The notes: generated by a model from the sequence alone, not told the origin. Shown: positions 41,920-53,702, counted from the stretch's first letter. The stretch: DNA of 64,000 nucleotides from Symbiodinium microadriaticum (GCA_001939145.1 LSRX01001133.1:147931-211930); one strand, 5' to 3'. Made by a program: numbers and translations.

Positions 41920-42622
41920 AACCCTGAAAGCCTCCGACAACGCCCAGCCTTCTCAGTCAAGTCTTCTATGAAGCGGTTGTGCGCCACCACGCTATAGAGG
42001 CTCTGCGCATCCATTCGCCCGTCGGATGCCTGACAGCTTATCGGATTCAACGTGATTTGATTCAGGTTCACAAAACTGTTCGATTTCGGATTTAAAAATG
42101 TGTTGGGGCTTCATTGGTCTGGGCCTGGGGGCCTAGTTTAGCGTGCTGTACTGCCCAGATCTAGAGCGTTTAGGGAGTTTGATCTCTTGGCGAGATGTCC
42201 AAGTTTCAAAACCTCAATAGCCCGGCATCCGAAAGTATTCACAAACCTTCACCCTCCACTGCAAGTCTATTACCAGTACCACTGAACTTCACTGAACCCT
42301 GAAACGTCAACTAAAATCCTACATCTCGGACCCGGCACACCCTTCAACTCACACGTGCAACCCCACACCGAACAAATCCTACACGGAGACCACATGAAAC
42401 CCTTCAAACATCGAAAGCCAAGACCCCACGAAACACAGCCATACATGCGAAGACCCTTCAAGTCTCTGTGTTGGCCCTGTACGGCACATGCAGAAACCGT
42501 CCAGAACACCTTGAAAAACACTCAAACTAAACCCTCAAGCCACCCTAAACCCGGAACTCTAAACCCTCAGCCCACTCTAAACCCTTAAACGCTAGGAAAC
42601 CCTGTGAACCCCGATGACCGGC

Positions 42623-42679
42623 CTGGATCAAGGCCTTGGCGAGCCACTTCGACCGGCCGTCCGCCCGCTTTTGGAGGAC
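42623..42679 (-). CDS. Exon of unidentified gene (VLQKRADGRSKWLAKALIQ)
   Basis: This exon has 19 codons between a CTAG acceptor followed by G and a GC donor, phase 0. It lies exactly between a CCCTAAA tract (left) and a TTTAGGG tract (right). Another frame is open too, so the reading is probable but not certain. Confidence 0.55.
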
Positions 42680-42984
42680 CTAGAGCTGAGAATGGGGTTT
42701 AGGGTTTATAGGGTTTAGGGTTTAGGGTTTACAGTTTAGGGCTTTATAGAGCGAATGGAAGGGCCTGAATCCTTTAAGGGTTCCTTCAAAGGGATCTAGA
42801 AGGATTGCTGTACATAAGGGTTCCTTTCAAGGGATCTATCAGGGTTGCTTTAAGGGACTGCGGGAGACATGACTTTGTCTTTACATACTAACCCTTACTA
42901 AGCAATCTCCGTGCGGGAACGAATGTCCAAGAAACCCCGACAGAACCCAAGGAGCCCCTGCTACACCGGAACCACAGAACCAAA

Positions 42985-43212
42985 CCTCCCGAAACCCTAA
43001 AACCCTAAACCTCTAAACCCCTAAACCCCTAAACCCCCAAAACCCCAAAACCCTAAACCCCTGAACCCCTAAACCCTAAACCCGAAACACCTAAAACAGT
43101 AAACCTCTAAACCCCTAAACCGCTAAACCCCTCAAACCTAAACCCTAAACCCCTCAACCGAAAACCCTAAACCCCTAAACCCCAAACCCCGAAACCCTAA
43201 AACCCTAAACCC
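42985..43212. repeat. CCCTAAA tract
   Basis: This is a dense C-strand array abutting the exon at 43211. Confidence 0.92.
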
Positions 43213-43253
43213 GGCTCATTCGCCTGCTCAAGCTCGACCGTGGCCGCTGGAGC
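43211..43253 (-). CDS. Exon of unidentified gene (APAATVELEQANEP)
   Basis: This 43-nt exon has a TTCCAG acceptor followed by G. The GT donor is formed by the first heptamer-like GGGTTTAGGG of the next intron. It is flanked by a 220-bp CCCTAAA tract (left) and a TTTAGGG tract (right). Confidence 0.55.
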
Positions 43254-43284
43254 CTGGAATCAGGCAACGATGCGGGGTAGAGGT

Positions 43285-43430
43285 TGGCTTTAAGGTTCAG
43301 GGCTGAGGGCTTTAGGCGTTTAGGGGTTTAAGGGTTTAGGGTTAGGGCGTTAGGGTTTAGGGTTGAGGGTTTAGGGGTTTCGGGTTTAGGGGCTTAGGGG
43401 TCAGGTGGTCCAGGGTTCAGGGGCGTCCTG
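43285..43430. repeat. TTTAGGG tract
   Basis: This is the G-strand partner right of the exon at 43253. Confidence 0.9.
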
Positions 43431-43904
43431 TGGCCCCACGGACCTACCTGTTCAAGGAACGATATCACATAGGAAAGGGTAGTTCTTGAAACTCTGGGTT
43501 TGTGAGCTTTAGGATTTAGAAAGGAAGAAGCAAAAGCCCTGATACGGTTTTAGGGTTTAGGGTTCCTTTAAAGGGGTATATAGGTTTTACCATAAATCAG
43601 GGTTTAGGGTTCCTTTGAAGGGGTATATAAGGGTTTATTATGAATACGGGTTTGGGGCATTCGGGCTGCTACCGCAGGAGCCGCACCCGACTTGCCCTAC
43701 CGCGTGTTTGACATCAGCAGGTAAAACATGGCATTGTTGGGGCTTGTTCTTTCTTTGGGTGGTTTAGGGTTTAGGGGCTGCAGCATGAGACTTCGTCGAA
43801 TGGGCTGTTGGCTCCAGGATCTACCAGCCCTGATTCGCATACCTCTTCAGTCCTACGTTTAGCTTCTGGGTTCACAGAGTCCGTTTACATAAACCCTAAA
43901 CCCA

Positions 43905-44105
43905 AGAACCTCCAATCCCTAAACCCTGAACCCACAACCCAAAACCCCAAACCAAAAATCTAAACCCTAAACCCAAAAACCGAAACTCCAAACCACCAGG
44001 GCTCAGGAATAAAACCGTCCTAAACCCAAAACCCCTAGTCCCCTAAACCCAAAACCCCTAAATCCTAGAACCTAAGCCCAAGAACCTAACCCCCAAACCC
44101 TGGAG
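43905..44105. repeat. CCCTAAA tract
   Basis: C-strand array followed by a GC-rich spacer and then the G-strand array 44275-44395. Confidence 0.88.
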
Positions 44106-44274
44106 GGTTCAGGAGTAAGACTCTCCAGGGCTTCTTGGATGAACTCTCTTCCGTGGGCGGGGCAAGCCTATGAGTCTTTCAGGATTTAGGAATTTCGGGC
44201 TAATGAATAGGGCTTAGAATAAGACGAATCCGGGGTCAGGCTTTAGACATGTAGGCTTTCGGATTCAAGCTTTT

Positions 44275-44395
44275 GGGATTAGGGTTTAGGGTTTCGGGTT
44301 TAGGGATTATAGGGTTTAGGGTCTAGGATTGAGGCTTTAAGGGTTTAGGGCTTATAGGGTCTAGGATTTAGGTTCTAGGGGGTTTAGGGTTTGAT
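44275..44395. repeat. TTTAGGG tract
   Basis: G-strand array ending about 70 bp downstream of the stop codon of the 521-aa gene. Confidence 0.88.
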
Positions 44396-44466
44396 CTTTC
44401 AGATTTCAGTCAAGTTCAACTTTTGAGGCTTGCGGCCAATTTAGAGCCGGTTTGGGCCTCTTTTGC

Positions 44467-46340
44467 TCAACCGCATCGCCACAGGATGGCTGCAACATTC
44501 CACCATGAAAGCATTGAGGTCACGCTCAGGAGAAGGCCCTGGTCGTTTTGACGGAAGACATAGAGCTGGACCGCGTAGCAGGCGACGAAGAGTGTGAAGG
44601 TTCCCATCACGATGGCCATCGATAGCAAGAAGTCCAAACAGGGATTGCAACATCGTGCTCGCAACCGGTAGCACAAACGGATGCCCAGTTTGTGCACCAC
44701 AGGGAAAATTGCCAGCAAGTACGTGAACATCTGGGCCAGTTCGGCTACCTGTCGGATGGCATCTCCTGCATGGCTAGAAACATACTCGAGACGAAGCCAG
44801 GCATGCGGAGTCAACATTAGCAAGGCTCGCTGATAAGAGAAGACTTTGTATCCAAGCTGATCGATGACGGCCATCCGGACTTCAGTTTGCACTTGCGATT
44901 CGAAGCTGCCTAGCGAGTTGTACCACGCAGCGATGCACTGAAGAATGATCTCACGGTCGCATGTTATACCCGAGTTGTCTTCGCGGCCGCGGTCGCAGCA
45001 AGCGCTTCTGGCATGCTCGACCTTGAACTCACGGAGTTGCTTTTGCAGCGTCTCAATGCTGCGAGCATAACCTCGCCAGGTGTGCGCCACGAAGCCGAAA
45101 AGCAGGCAAAGAGCACCAACGAGCATTATGTATCGTTCTCCCGCGACTATTGCCTCGTCTGAAGAAGCCACGGAGGGTTCTATGTAGAATTTTAGCATGC
45201 ATAGCAAGCACAACAGCATCTCGCAGCCCAGAAGTGCTGGCCCTAGCAAGGGAGGAATAATCTTTACGTCTGCCTTGCGGTCTGCCTTGCTGCGGCTGTG
45301 TAGGAATGCAGCGACTTCGAAGATGCACCACCTTAGTATAGAAACCTCAATAGATACCACGATTATTCCTTGGGGTTATTGTAAACATACTATAAAGGAG
45401 CCCAGAACCCTATTCTAATTCCTAAGGGCCCTTCATTGGGGTACGAGGGCTCATTTGTCCGGTATACGAAAAGAGCCTCTTGGTTGGCGCATCACGGCTA
45501 ATGTGCGGGCGTTAATGATTAGAATAGGATTTTTTCTTGGGATATCCTACTAGAATTTAGAATAAGAAGCTCCCAAACCTACTATCGGTACTTATACTGA
45601 TTCCTATTTTAAAGCAAGACCGAAATGAATCCAAGTCGCAGTCTTGTGACCCATGTAGGGTCCCACAGAACCAGCATGGAAGTCGACCGATTCAAAAATG
45701 CACCCATACTCATGATGGCCTCTCCCTTTCTGCCTTCGTCAGTTTGGTGAATGCACGCGATGTCTAGAAACACCAGCTTTGACGGATGCCAAAGTAGCAA
45801 GGTGATGCAAAAAGCCACAAATCCGAAGAGCAGGCACCATCCCTGCCGTGCACCCAGAAATCCTGCTGAGACGAGGCCACAGGCTACGCTTCCACTTAAT
45901 GTTCCTGCAACGCTTGCCGGCATGCAATTATGCAGGTAAAGCATGTTGGCATACTTGGTCCACTGCGACCCGTGCCAGCTGTGGGACCAAAACTGATCCA
46001 GATGTGTTGCCGGTTCACTCAATGCGTGCAGATCCTTGAGATTGCCACGGAGCCACGCCGACGGCAAGTAACGCAACAGCTTCCAAACACGGACTCCACG
46101 TACTATTTCTGGCCGCGTCGCCAGCATCTGCTTGAGGAATTGCATCAGCGCAACAACTCGGTCGTCCTCTTCATCTTCCTCTAAAGCTTCCGGAAATTCA
46201 GGCGGAATGTGGTCGTCAGTGCCGAACGAGACCTCTGAATCACTAGCCTTTGGGTCAACATCCTCCGGATCGACACCCTGGGGATCAAACATATCCATTT
46301 TCTGGCGCTTGCCCAGAACTGTCTCTGAGCTTTGCGGCAT
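44467..46340 (-). CDS. Multi-pass membrane protein of an expanded dinoflagellate family (2 exons, 521 aa)
   Basis: The join 46340..45640 + 45331..44467 gives 1566 nt, ATG to TGA, with the split codon CT|G restoring Leu in TRLWC. An acidic N-terminus (1-60) precedes the core: DQFWSHSWHGSQW near 115-127, two hydrophobic segments (146-186), LVFLDIACIHQTD near 189-201, LVLWDPTWVTRL near 223-234, then WCIFEVAAFLHS. These blocks resemble a degenerate TIR-like fold (SHSW / FLD..CIHQTD / RLWC.FE). Further membrane segments follow, including LLGPALLGCEMLLCLLCML, YIMLVGALCLLFGFVAH, MFTYLLAIFPVVHKL, and one before the C-terminus. I know this layout from a large dinoflagellate family of unknown function. 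It appears intact. The single intron (308 bp, GC-AG) is built largely of two hairpin elements. The alternative start at 45360 proposed by ORF finding lies inside the intron. Confidence 0.85.
45332..45437 (-). repeat. Family B element at the 3' splice site
   Basis: On the minus strand it reads GGGCCCTTAGGAATTAGAAT, then AGTATGTTTACAAT, then ATTGAGGTTTCTATACTAAG. The last AG is the intron acceptor. Confidence 0.75.
45508..45622 (+). repeat. Family B element near the intron donor
   Basis: GCGTTAATGATTAGAATAGG and a decayed right end CTGATTCCTATTTTAAAG; orientation is opposite to the copy at 45332-45437. Confidence 0.6.
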
Positions 46341-46965
46341 GGCTCGGCCGACCTTATGCGCACTACCTCAACGTGGTAAGCTTCTCGGGGTTTCGGGTTT
46401 GTAGGGCTTCGAACTTTCTGGAGCTATTCCACGTGGCCACTGTCTGATATTGCCTCAGAGTTGCTTCGGCTTCGGGGTGTATAGGATTCAGGACTCCAGG
46501 TTGACCAAAAATAGTATGTATACATATATAATCATATATATATATATATATATATGTGCATTTAGATACATACAAGTACACATAGATGCACATGCTCTAC
46601 ATATATAACATTAGGTATGAAGGTCTTGTTCCAGATCCCGATTCTGCGGGACAAGCAAACTCCGAGCACACGCTGGCGCAGCAGCAAAGAGCTGCCCGTA
46701 TTTTGTGGCTCACTTTACAACTTTAGCCGCGATAACGCTCTAGGCTTTAGGGCTTTAGGGCTTGGCTGCCGCGTTCACAACATTGAGCCCATCACGGAGG
46801 ACTGCCCCAGAAACCCCGCGGATGTTGCACGCTCAACTTTAAGGACAGCTCCCATCTCCATCACTACAGTGTGCTTGTGGGATCTTGAGTGTTTTTGGTG
46901 TCGGATCAGGAGATGCTTTGCCGTTCAGTTACAAGTCTCGCATTTAGGCCTGGAGGTTGAACTGC

Positions 46966-47046
46966 TTATAGTCTCCATTGCAAATACCTTCTTGTGTCCA
47001 AACTCTAGACTGGTAAAAAGTCAGAAGGAGCTACAATAGAGACTAA
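46966..47046. repeat. Family A hairpin element, decayed
   Basis: Only the ends (TTATAGTCTCCATTG and CAATAGAGACTAA) and part of the stem are kept. Confidence 0.6.
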
Positions 47047-47235
47047 AACCCTAAACCCGCAGACGCGAACTCCCCAGAACCGTCAGTCTTGTGGGAGTTA
47101 GGATGAGGGGGACCCTTGGGGATATAGACCCTCTCAATAAGGTCCTCTTGAAGAGAGCCACAAGTAGGGTTCAGAAGGGTCCCCTTTAAGGGGCCTCCCT
47201 AATACTGCCTAGGATCTTGACTTCTGAAGAAGCGC

Positions 47236-47286
47236 CTTCTCCGTCGTCTGGCCCTTCTTGCCGCCCCGATCGCCTCTCCGTGCGAC
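47236..47286 (-). CDS. Candidate basic exon (VARRGDRGGKKGQTTEK)
   Basis: This 51-nt exon lies between a TAAG acceptor followed by G and a GC donor, phase 0. It is rich in Arg, Gly and Lys. The opposite strand is also open. It belongs to no recognised gene. Confidence 0.4.
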
Positions 47287-47324
47287 CTTAAGACAAAAGC
47301 GCCGGGGACCTTTAGGGTTTACAG

Positions 47325-47470
47325 GGGTTTAACCCCTAAACCCCTGAACCCCTGAACCCCTAAACCCCTGAACCCCTAAACCCTAAACCCCTAAACCCTA
47401 TAAATAAACCCTGAAGCCTAAACCCTAAACCCTAAACCGTGAACCCTAAACCCCAATCCCTGAAACTCTG
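47325..47470. repeat. CCCTAAA/CCCCTAAA tract
   Basis: Regular array that follows a short TTTAGGG stretch, giving a local inverted pair. Confidence 0.9.
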
Positions 47471-47589
47471 AAACGGCAGCACGGTCCAAGCTACAGGGGT
47501 TTACAGGGGTTTACAAGGGTTTAGGGGTCATATACCGACCCCCGCGATCCCCAAAATGATCTCTTGCTCTGGGAAGTGCTCGGGGCTGA

Positions 47590-47687
47590 ATGTCTCCATT
47601 GTACTTCCTTTTTTGGAGTTACCTTTTAGGATCCTCAATATAGGACTGGTTAAGCCAAAGAAAGGAACTACAATGGAGACTATAGGT
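47590..47687. repeat. Family A hairpin element (TCTCCATTGTA subtype)
   Basis: TGTCTCCATTGTACTTCCTT and TACAATGGAGACTATAGG form the ends of a 98-bp element. Confidence 0.85.
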
Positions 47688-47799
47688 GGGGTACACCAAA
47701 CTTGTGGGTTCGAGCTTTCTTGTGGACTGCTGAAGTTTGTCCAGCCCGAGAACACCCGCCGAAGAAAGTCCCAGCTAGGAGTTTGGGCTTAGTCTTCAG

Positions 47800-49300
47800 G
47801 ACTTGCAGATGCTCTTGAAACGTTGGGTATATGAAGTTTCAAATTACAAACCCCTTCATAAGAAGTGCTCATTGTACTGCATGGTTCTCCACTTTTATGG
47901 TCGGTGTCTAGGCTGTAGGGTTTATGTATTTAGGGTGCCAGAAGCCCTTGCCAAGTTAGTCACTCTCAAGCCTTGTAAACTGGGGTTCTGGCTTGGTGCT
48001 TTTTTTGCCAAGCATGCTACCACGTCCGGGGTTGCTCTCGGGTGCTTTTGGAGAAAGTCACATCCGCTTCGAAGCGACCACTCGGAAGCCCATCTATCTG
48101 CGCAAAATTGAGTTGTCGCAGGCGAAAGGTTTTGTGGGGCCTCTTGAACTGTATTTAAATAAGATGTCGACTTGCCAATTGCAAGCAGGACCTTGCACTT
48201 GTCAAGCCTACAGCCGATAATCGTTATTATTGTCTTCCGAAGAATAAATGACCGCAGTGTAGCTCCCAAATTGTCTCATCCTTCTTGTCTATAGGGACCC
48301 CTCAATCAGTCTTCATGGGAGTTGTGAGGTTTTAAGGTTCAACCTGGCGGTTGCTATAAATGGTGAGGCAGTCCTTCATTTTCTGCCAACATCCGCTACG
48401 AGGCAGCTCTCATGTTCTCTAGATCTTTAGACCCCGGTAAGACAGCAGATAAAAATTCGCCTCGCCCTCGAGGCGGACGACGCGAAACTTCTAACTGGAT
48501 CTCGGCGGATGTTGTAGTACAATCACGAACCCCATAAGGAAGAATGACAGTATAACTGATTTTCTGGGCTTCTGCTAGTAATCAACACCTCAAGACACCC
48601 CGAAGCCAGAGGCTTGCCGGTCCCATTTTCACGCAGTGCCAGCTTCTTTTGGCTGCACGGCTCGCGGCAAGGAAGTGGCTCCTGGCACGGAAACATTCGC
48701 CAACCCTTTAACAAGTTGTTCACATGTTCATACCATGACACTCCAGTATCCGTAGTAGGCAGTCACCAAGGCTAGCGGCGGCGAGACAAGACTTCGGCTA
48801 ACTATATAGCGATGTTGAACAAAAAAGAGACTGAAACTGACAACAACTCCAAAATTAGTTGTTGCTACTGCTACTGCTACTGCTACTGCTACTGCTACTG
48901 CTACTGCTACTGCTACTGCTGCTCCTACTACTACTACTACTACTACTACTACCACTACCAAGAATAATATATTCGAACACTGATAGAGGGCACCGATGGG
49001 CTGAAAATACCGCTGTGGCCATACGAAGTATCCACAATCCATGAACTCATGAACCCCACTCCTACATTCCTTCGGAAACGCAAAGCTACCTGACTTCCCC
49101 CAGCATCATGATGGCACCCTGTTTCCACTGTAGTGTGAATAGGAATGACTGGGGACACTGAAACAGAAAGGACAGAAGAGTACTACTGGCGGGCCTGGAA
49201 AGCTACCTTAAAACCAGTATAAGACCCCTATGAAGAAGGCTTTTTCCTAAAACCCTCTTAGAAAACTTCCTTAAAAGCCCAGTACACGACCCCTACGACC
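47800..49300. other. Region without confirmed gene
   Basis: Several 60-115 codon ORFs overlap on both strands at 47920-48270 and 48520-48740. None has a convincing frame. The rest is microsatellite and unique non-coding sequence. Confidence 0.5.
48861..48955. repeat. (TGCTAC)n then (TAC)n microsatellite
   Basis: Hexamer array followed by pure triplets. Confidence 0.95.
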
Positions 49301-49399
49301 GACAACTCCTTTAGACCACTTCCTTACCCCTATATAAACGCCCTAAACCCTAAACCCGAAGCAAGAATCCTCTCAAGCTTCCGATGCTCCCACTGAGCC

Positions 49400-49490
49400 A
49401 GTCCTGGCAGTCAGACGCGGCCAATGATGGTCGGCAGGGCGCGGCCAGGTGCAGTCCCTGCTGTCGGCTTGTGGGCGCAGGTACGGCTGA
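49400..49490 (-). CDS. GC-rich island, probable exon of uncertain frame
   Basis: This 90-bp island lies between CCCTAAA repeats at 49325-49358 and TTTAGGG repeats from 49497. One minus frame reads GTAPGRALPTIIGRV, distantly like the actin 'DDAPRAVFPSI.GRP' block. Two other frames are open, so I do not name it. Confidence 0.25.
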
Positions 49491-49496
49491 GGGGAG

Positions 49497-49665
49497 TTTA
49501 AGGCTTCGGGTTTAGGGGTTTAGGCTTTGGGGTTTTGGGGTTTAGGGGCTTTGGGGTTTTGGGGCATTGGGGTTTGGAGGCTCAGGGGCTTTGCGATTTA
49601 GGGGGTGTAGAGGCTTAGGGTTTGAATGGTTTGGGGGCTTAGGGTTTAGGGGTTTAGGGTACTTT
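49497..49665. repeat. TTTAGGG/TTTGGGG tract
   Basis: G-strand tract right of the GC-rich island 49400-49490. Confidence 0.85.
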
Positions 49666-50119
49666 GCGGATGCGCACCCCATACTCCGAATCTAAAGACG
49701 GGGATAGATCCTCAATATAAGAACCCCCCCCAAACAACAGCAGCCCTGCTTGGTTTAGGTCTGGGCTTAGAGCTCAGGTTTTGGGGTTGAGCAGGCCCGG
49801 AGCTAGTCCGTAAATATGACTTCCCGAGCCAGCGCGCACCAAAGCCTTTTTTCGTTACCACAGGATCAGGTGGTACCAAATGGGCGGTGTCCATCCCACC
49901 TTCTCGAGCCTGAGCTGAGTATTGGATTCCCTTTTTTGGGGTTTAGCCTTTAGGCTTGGTTTAGGGAGAATAGGGTTTAGGGTTTATAAACCCTGAAACC
50001 CTAAACTAGGGTTCAGGGTTCAGGGCTTAGGCCCTACATAAGCCTAAACTCTGATCTCTTTTTCGGGCTTTCAGGTTTATTCTTTCCGGGGCAGTGGGAT
50101 CGGTGCAGACTTGGCGTGC

Positions 50120-50150
50120 CTTGTTTTGAGGCCGGCGATGCGCTGCAAGC
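50120..50150 (-). CDS. Candidate exon (LQRIAGLKT)
   Basis: This short exon follows TTTAG and has a GC donor that leaves AG. Support is codon-like sequence only. Confidence 0.25.
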
Positions 50151-51080
50151 CTAAATCCCAGAACAACTCTAAACCTGCAGCCCCTAAACCCTAAACCCTA
50201 AATCCCAGGACAACCCTAAACTTAAACCTGCAGCCCCTAAACCCTAAACACCTAAACCCCAAAACCCCTAAACCCTTCTTCGAAGGTTTGCGGGCTCTCT
50301 GCGATCTTTCGCCTTGAACATGCTGAAACCATGGTAGGGATCCGTTGAGGGCTTCCTTGAAAGGTTCCTATATAAAGGGTCGCGAAGTCGGTTTAGGGTT
50401 TTTATGGTTAGGGGGTTCCTTCAAAAGCTGAACAATGAAACCCCGAACCCTAAACCCTGCCAGGTTTCACAGAAACCCGTCGATACCATGGCTTTTGCCC
50501 ACTTCTCCGGCTAGACAGGCAGACCCGACAGTCGAAAGGGTCTCAAGGCTGGGGGCCCTAGCCTAAACTCCGTCACGGACCCCTTCTTAAAGCCCTACAT
50601 AAACCCCTAATTCAGCCCAAAATCCCGTTTCCAAGGAGCCCGGGATACTTTCCTAAACTATTAAAGCCTTAACAGCTTTTAAAGCCTTCTTCGAGCGAGA
50701 AGCCAGCCCAATGGACTCACCACAGGCTTTCGAAGCTCACGTCCTCAGGCTTCCATCAAAGCGGTGCTTGGACAATCGCTGAAACCTCGTACCTAGCCCT
50801 AGCCCGAAAGCATTCCGTAGCCTAAACCCTTATAGAACCCTACACAGCCCTTAAAGGCCTTATAATGCCCCTTATAGACACCCTTTTGTAGAAACCCCTA
50901 TACACCTGAACCCCTAAGCTCCTAATTCCTAAACCCCTAAACCCAAATCAAGCTTAAGTCCCCATGAAATCCGAGAGGCCAACTCGGAACTCGCTGCCGA
51001 ACTCCTCCAAACCACCTGGCTCCCAGGGGGATGCCAAAAAAGGGGCCTTGGAGGGTTCCCTTCAAGGGGGTTCTACAGTA

Positions 51081-51188
51081 CTACTGTTGATGATAGAAAT
51101 CCTGCATTACCTTTAAGGACCCTAAACTATGGGAATTATGGCACATTCCTTATTATGGATAGTGCAGGATTTATGTCATCCACCGTAG
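51081..51188. repeat. Family D hairpin element
   Basis: TACTGTTGATGATAGAAATC ... GGATTTATGTCATCCACCGT with GGGAATTATGGCACATTCC. Confidence 0.9.
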
Positions 51189-51520
51189 GGTTCCCGTAAG
51201 GGCTCCTCTAAAGGCCTCCCTAACGGGTGCAAGAAGGGTTCAAAGCTTCGAAAGCTTGCACTCGTCACTCAGAACTGAGTGTTTAGAGTTGCTGAATTTA
51301 AGGTTTCAAGCTCTAGGGCGCCAACGCGAAAACACATTGACAAGCAACAGCCACAGGGGTTAGGCATTAATGCTTCAACTTCCCAAACTCAGAGAAGCTA
51401 CTTCTTTCCTAGGCTCTCGGCCCAATCCTCGTCTGGGTCTACCTTAAAACAGGGCCTTAGCAAGTCGAATGGGGTCTTGGGGCACCTTATAACCGGATGA
51501 TTACATAGGGACTGCGAGGA

Positions 51521-51566
51521 TACTACGGGTGATAATAAGGAATATACCAGAATATCATCAACAGTA
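51521..51566. repeat. Family D element, internally deleted
   Basis: A 46-bp remnant keeps TACTACGGGTGATAATAAGG and ATATCATCAACAGTA only. Confidence 0.7.
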
Positions 51567-52671
51567 TTCCTGAATATTCCGACCACTCTGTGTAAGATAG
51601 GTGTAGGATCTTGCTTCAGAGTCACGGACAAGCTCCGCCGTGTAGTTGTCGAAAACATAGGCCGCTCCATCCGTGGCTGGAGCTCCATGGACGACGGTGT
51701 GCCCGATGAACCTGGATTCTTTCGGAAGAGGCTGAGGGGGGGGGGAGCGGGAGTAGGGGAGCCTACAGTTTGAGGGTTCCGAAGACAATTCGGGTCTTTT
51801 TTCATGCATCCATCCACGCATGCAGATATGAAGACAGACCCAGGAAAAAAAAACCCTGTTCACGCACGGCCTATGTACATGTAGGCAAGACGATGCAGGA
51901 TCAGAGCCGTTGCTTCGGGCTGGGTATCCGGGCCCCGACAAGGTTAACCTTCTAAGATATACTAGTAGTGGGGCTATCTACACACCAAGAGGCCCATGAG
52001 GTGAAAGGCTACCTACTCAGCCGCTAAGTGTGTATCAAAGTAACAAATATTGTAAACACTAGTGCTAACCGTTCATGCCCTGGCAGTACAGTGACTAGCA
52101 GGTTGCATAGCACTCGCGATTCGAGGAGCCCTATTCACCAAGTCCGAAGACGAAAACAGCCCCTAAGCCCGATGAACCCCAACTACAAAACTCTGCAAAA
52201 CCCAGTAGCAACCAGAATGAACTTGTTTGACATGAACCGGAGAGTTATACCAAAAACAAATGCGTAAAGACCTGAAGGCATACATGCATCAACACAGAAT
52301 TGAGAAACCAACAAATCCAACAATAACTTCGAAATTAAACCGAAACCATAGATATGCGATGATAATAACAGACTGCGAAATCCTCGCTAGAGCAACAGTG
52401 ACGATTCAAATCCAACCCTAGCTCCCTCCACCTGGGCGCTTTACATTGGCTGCCCCTTTTCAAGGTGATGAAACCGCACTGGTTGCCGAGTTCGGTGGCT
52501 CTCACAAGGGTGGACCTTCTGTTTATGGCGCGAGTATATAACCCAAAGGGACAAAAGTCAGCTACTGAGCTCCTGAGCAAACATGTTGTGGTAGCCCAGC
52601 TAGTGAGGGAACTACCCTAAACCCTAAACCCCTAAACCCTAACATATACTTCTCTTTTTAAAGGTGCAGGT

Positions 52672-52791
52672 CCGTTGCAGTAGCTTCTGCGTGGCCTTGG
52701 TCCCGAGATGTGCTAATATCCGCCAAAGGAACGCATGGAGACCGCAGCCCCCGCGACGCTGCAGCCAGCGCAGCGCGTCGGTGAGAATGGC
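52672..52791 (-). CDS. Exon of unidentified gene (AILTDALRWLQRRGGCGLHA ...)
   Basis: This exon of about 120 nt starts after CTTGCAG followed by G. It encodes an amphipathic, Leu/Arg-rich helical segment continuing FLWRILAHLGTKATQKLLQ. CCCTAAA repeats lie to the left and TTTAGG to the right. The exact donor (GA or GC near 52672) is unsure. It is in phase with the exon at 53797. Confidence 0.55.
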
Positions 52792-53600
52792 CTGCAAGGG
52801 AAGTTCAGCTGGCGGTGCCTTTGGTGAGCTTGTCTAGGCGACTTTTCTTTTCCGGTGGTTTAGGCCGTTTAAGGGTTCCCCGGCCTGCATTATGAGTTTC
52901 TCAAGCCCCTTTTGCATGCTTAAAGGCCTTTAACACACAGCTTTGTCAAGGCTCACTTTCGAAGACGGCTATTGACCATTGATGCTTTCGTTGAAGGAGC
53001 TGCGCGCTGTGGCATGATCCCGCAACTCCCAACTTGCTAGGGTTTAGGGTTCAGGGTTTAGGGGCCCGAATCAAACCATAATAAATAGGGGGGGGGCCTT
53101 TTTAGGAGTATATAGGCATATAGAGTTTTGTAAGGGCTTTGATAAGAGAGACTTGGTAAGTGAGCCATAAGTTTTCATAACGGTTCCATAAGGTACTTCT
53201 AAACGCCTTAGGGTATGCAGAAAGGATCACGGGATTGAATAGCTGAGGTTAAAAAAAAAAACTAAAAAGCGATTCACTAAGGCTTTATTTTCTAAGCCTT
53301 TGGAGCCTGTAAGCTGGCAGCTGGATGTAAAGAATTACAAGCTCATTCCTTCGGGCGGAAATCATCTTCTGACCGTACTTCTAGCGCTGCTTGAAATTCA
53401 TCGGGGGTTGATGGTCCTGAACACGAAACCATAAACCCTACTCCTTTACCCAAAGAGCTTGTAAACTGCTGCCCCTACACGAACCCTGAAGCCCCAACCC
53501 CTGGCCCCTGAAGCCTTACTAGACTCCGAAACCCTCCACCCCAAAACCCCTGCCCTGCACCCTAACCCCTGAACCCTGCACCCTGACGTATGATCCTCCA

Positions 53601-53702
53601 AATCATCTTCTAAATTAGGGGTCCCTTGCTAGGGCTCCAATGTAGTACAGCACTCTTAAAAATAAAAAGAGCTCCAAAAGGCGACCCTAATTTGGAGAGC
53701 TA
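53601..53702. repeat. Family C hairpin element
   Basis: TCTTCTAAATTAGGGGTCCC ... GCGACCCTAATTTGGAGAGC with TAGTACAGCACTC inside. Confidence 0.75.

Larger units (their letters stand above)
45332..45639 (-). other. Introner-like intron (GC-AG) made mostly of two inverted family-B hairpin elements
   Basis: The intron runs from GCGACTT after CT to ...ATACTAAG before GTGGTGC. Its 3' 100 bp follow the family-B copy at 23376-23484 almost base for base in sense orientation. A second copy lies in the opposite orientation near the donor. Confidence 0.75.

Noticed and set aside
43676..43722. Plus-strand exon reading APDLPYRVFDIS with a GTAAAA donor
   Set aside because: A minus-strand reading (GKSGAAPA, GT donor) fits as well. 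With no partner exons on the plus strand it cannot be decided.
49400..49490. Actin-like reading PTIIGR
   Set aside because: The match is about a dozen residues with an offset, and other frames are open; too weak to name actin.
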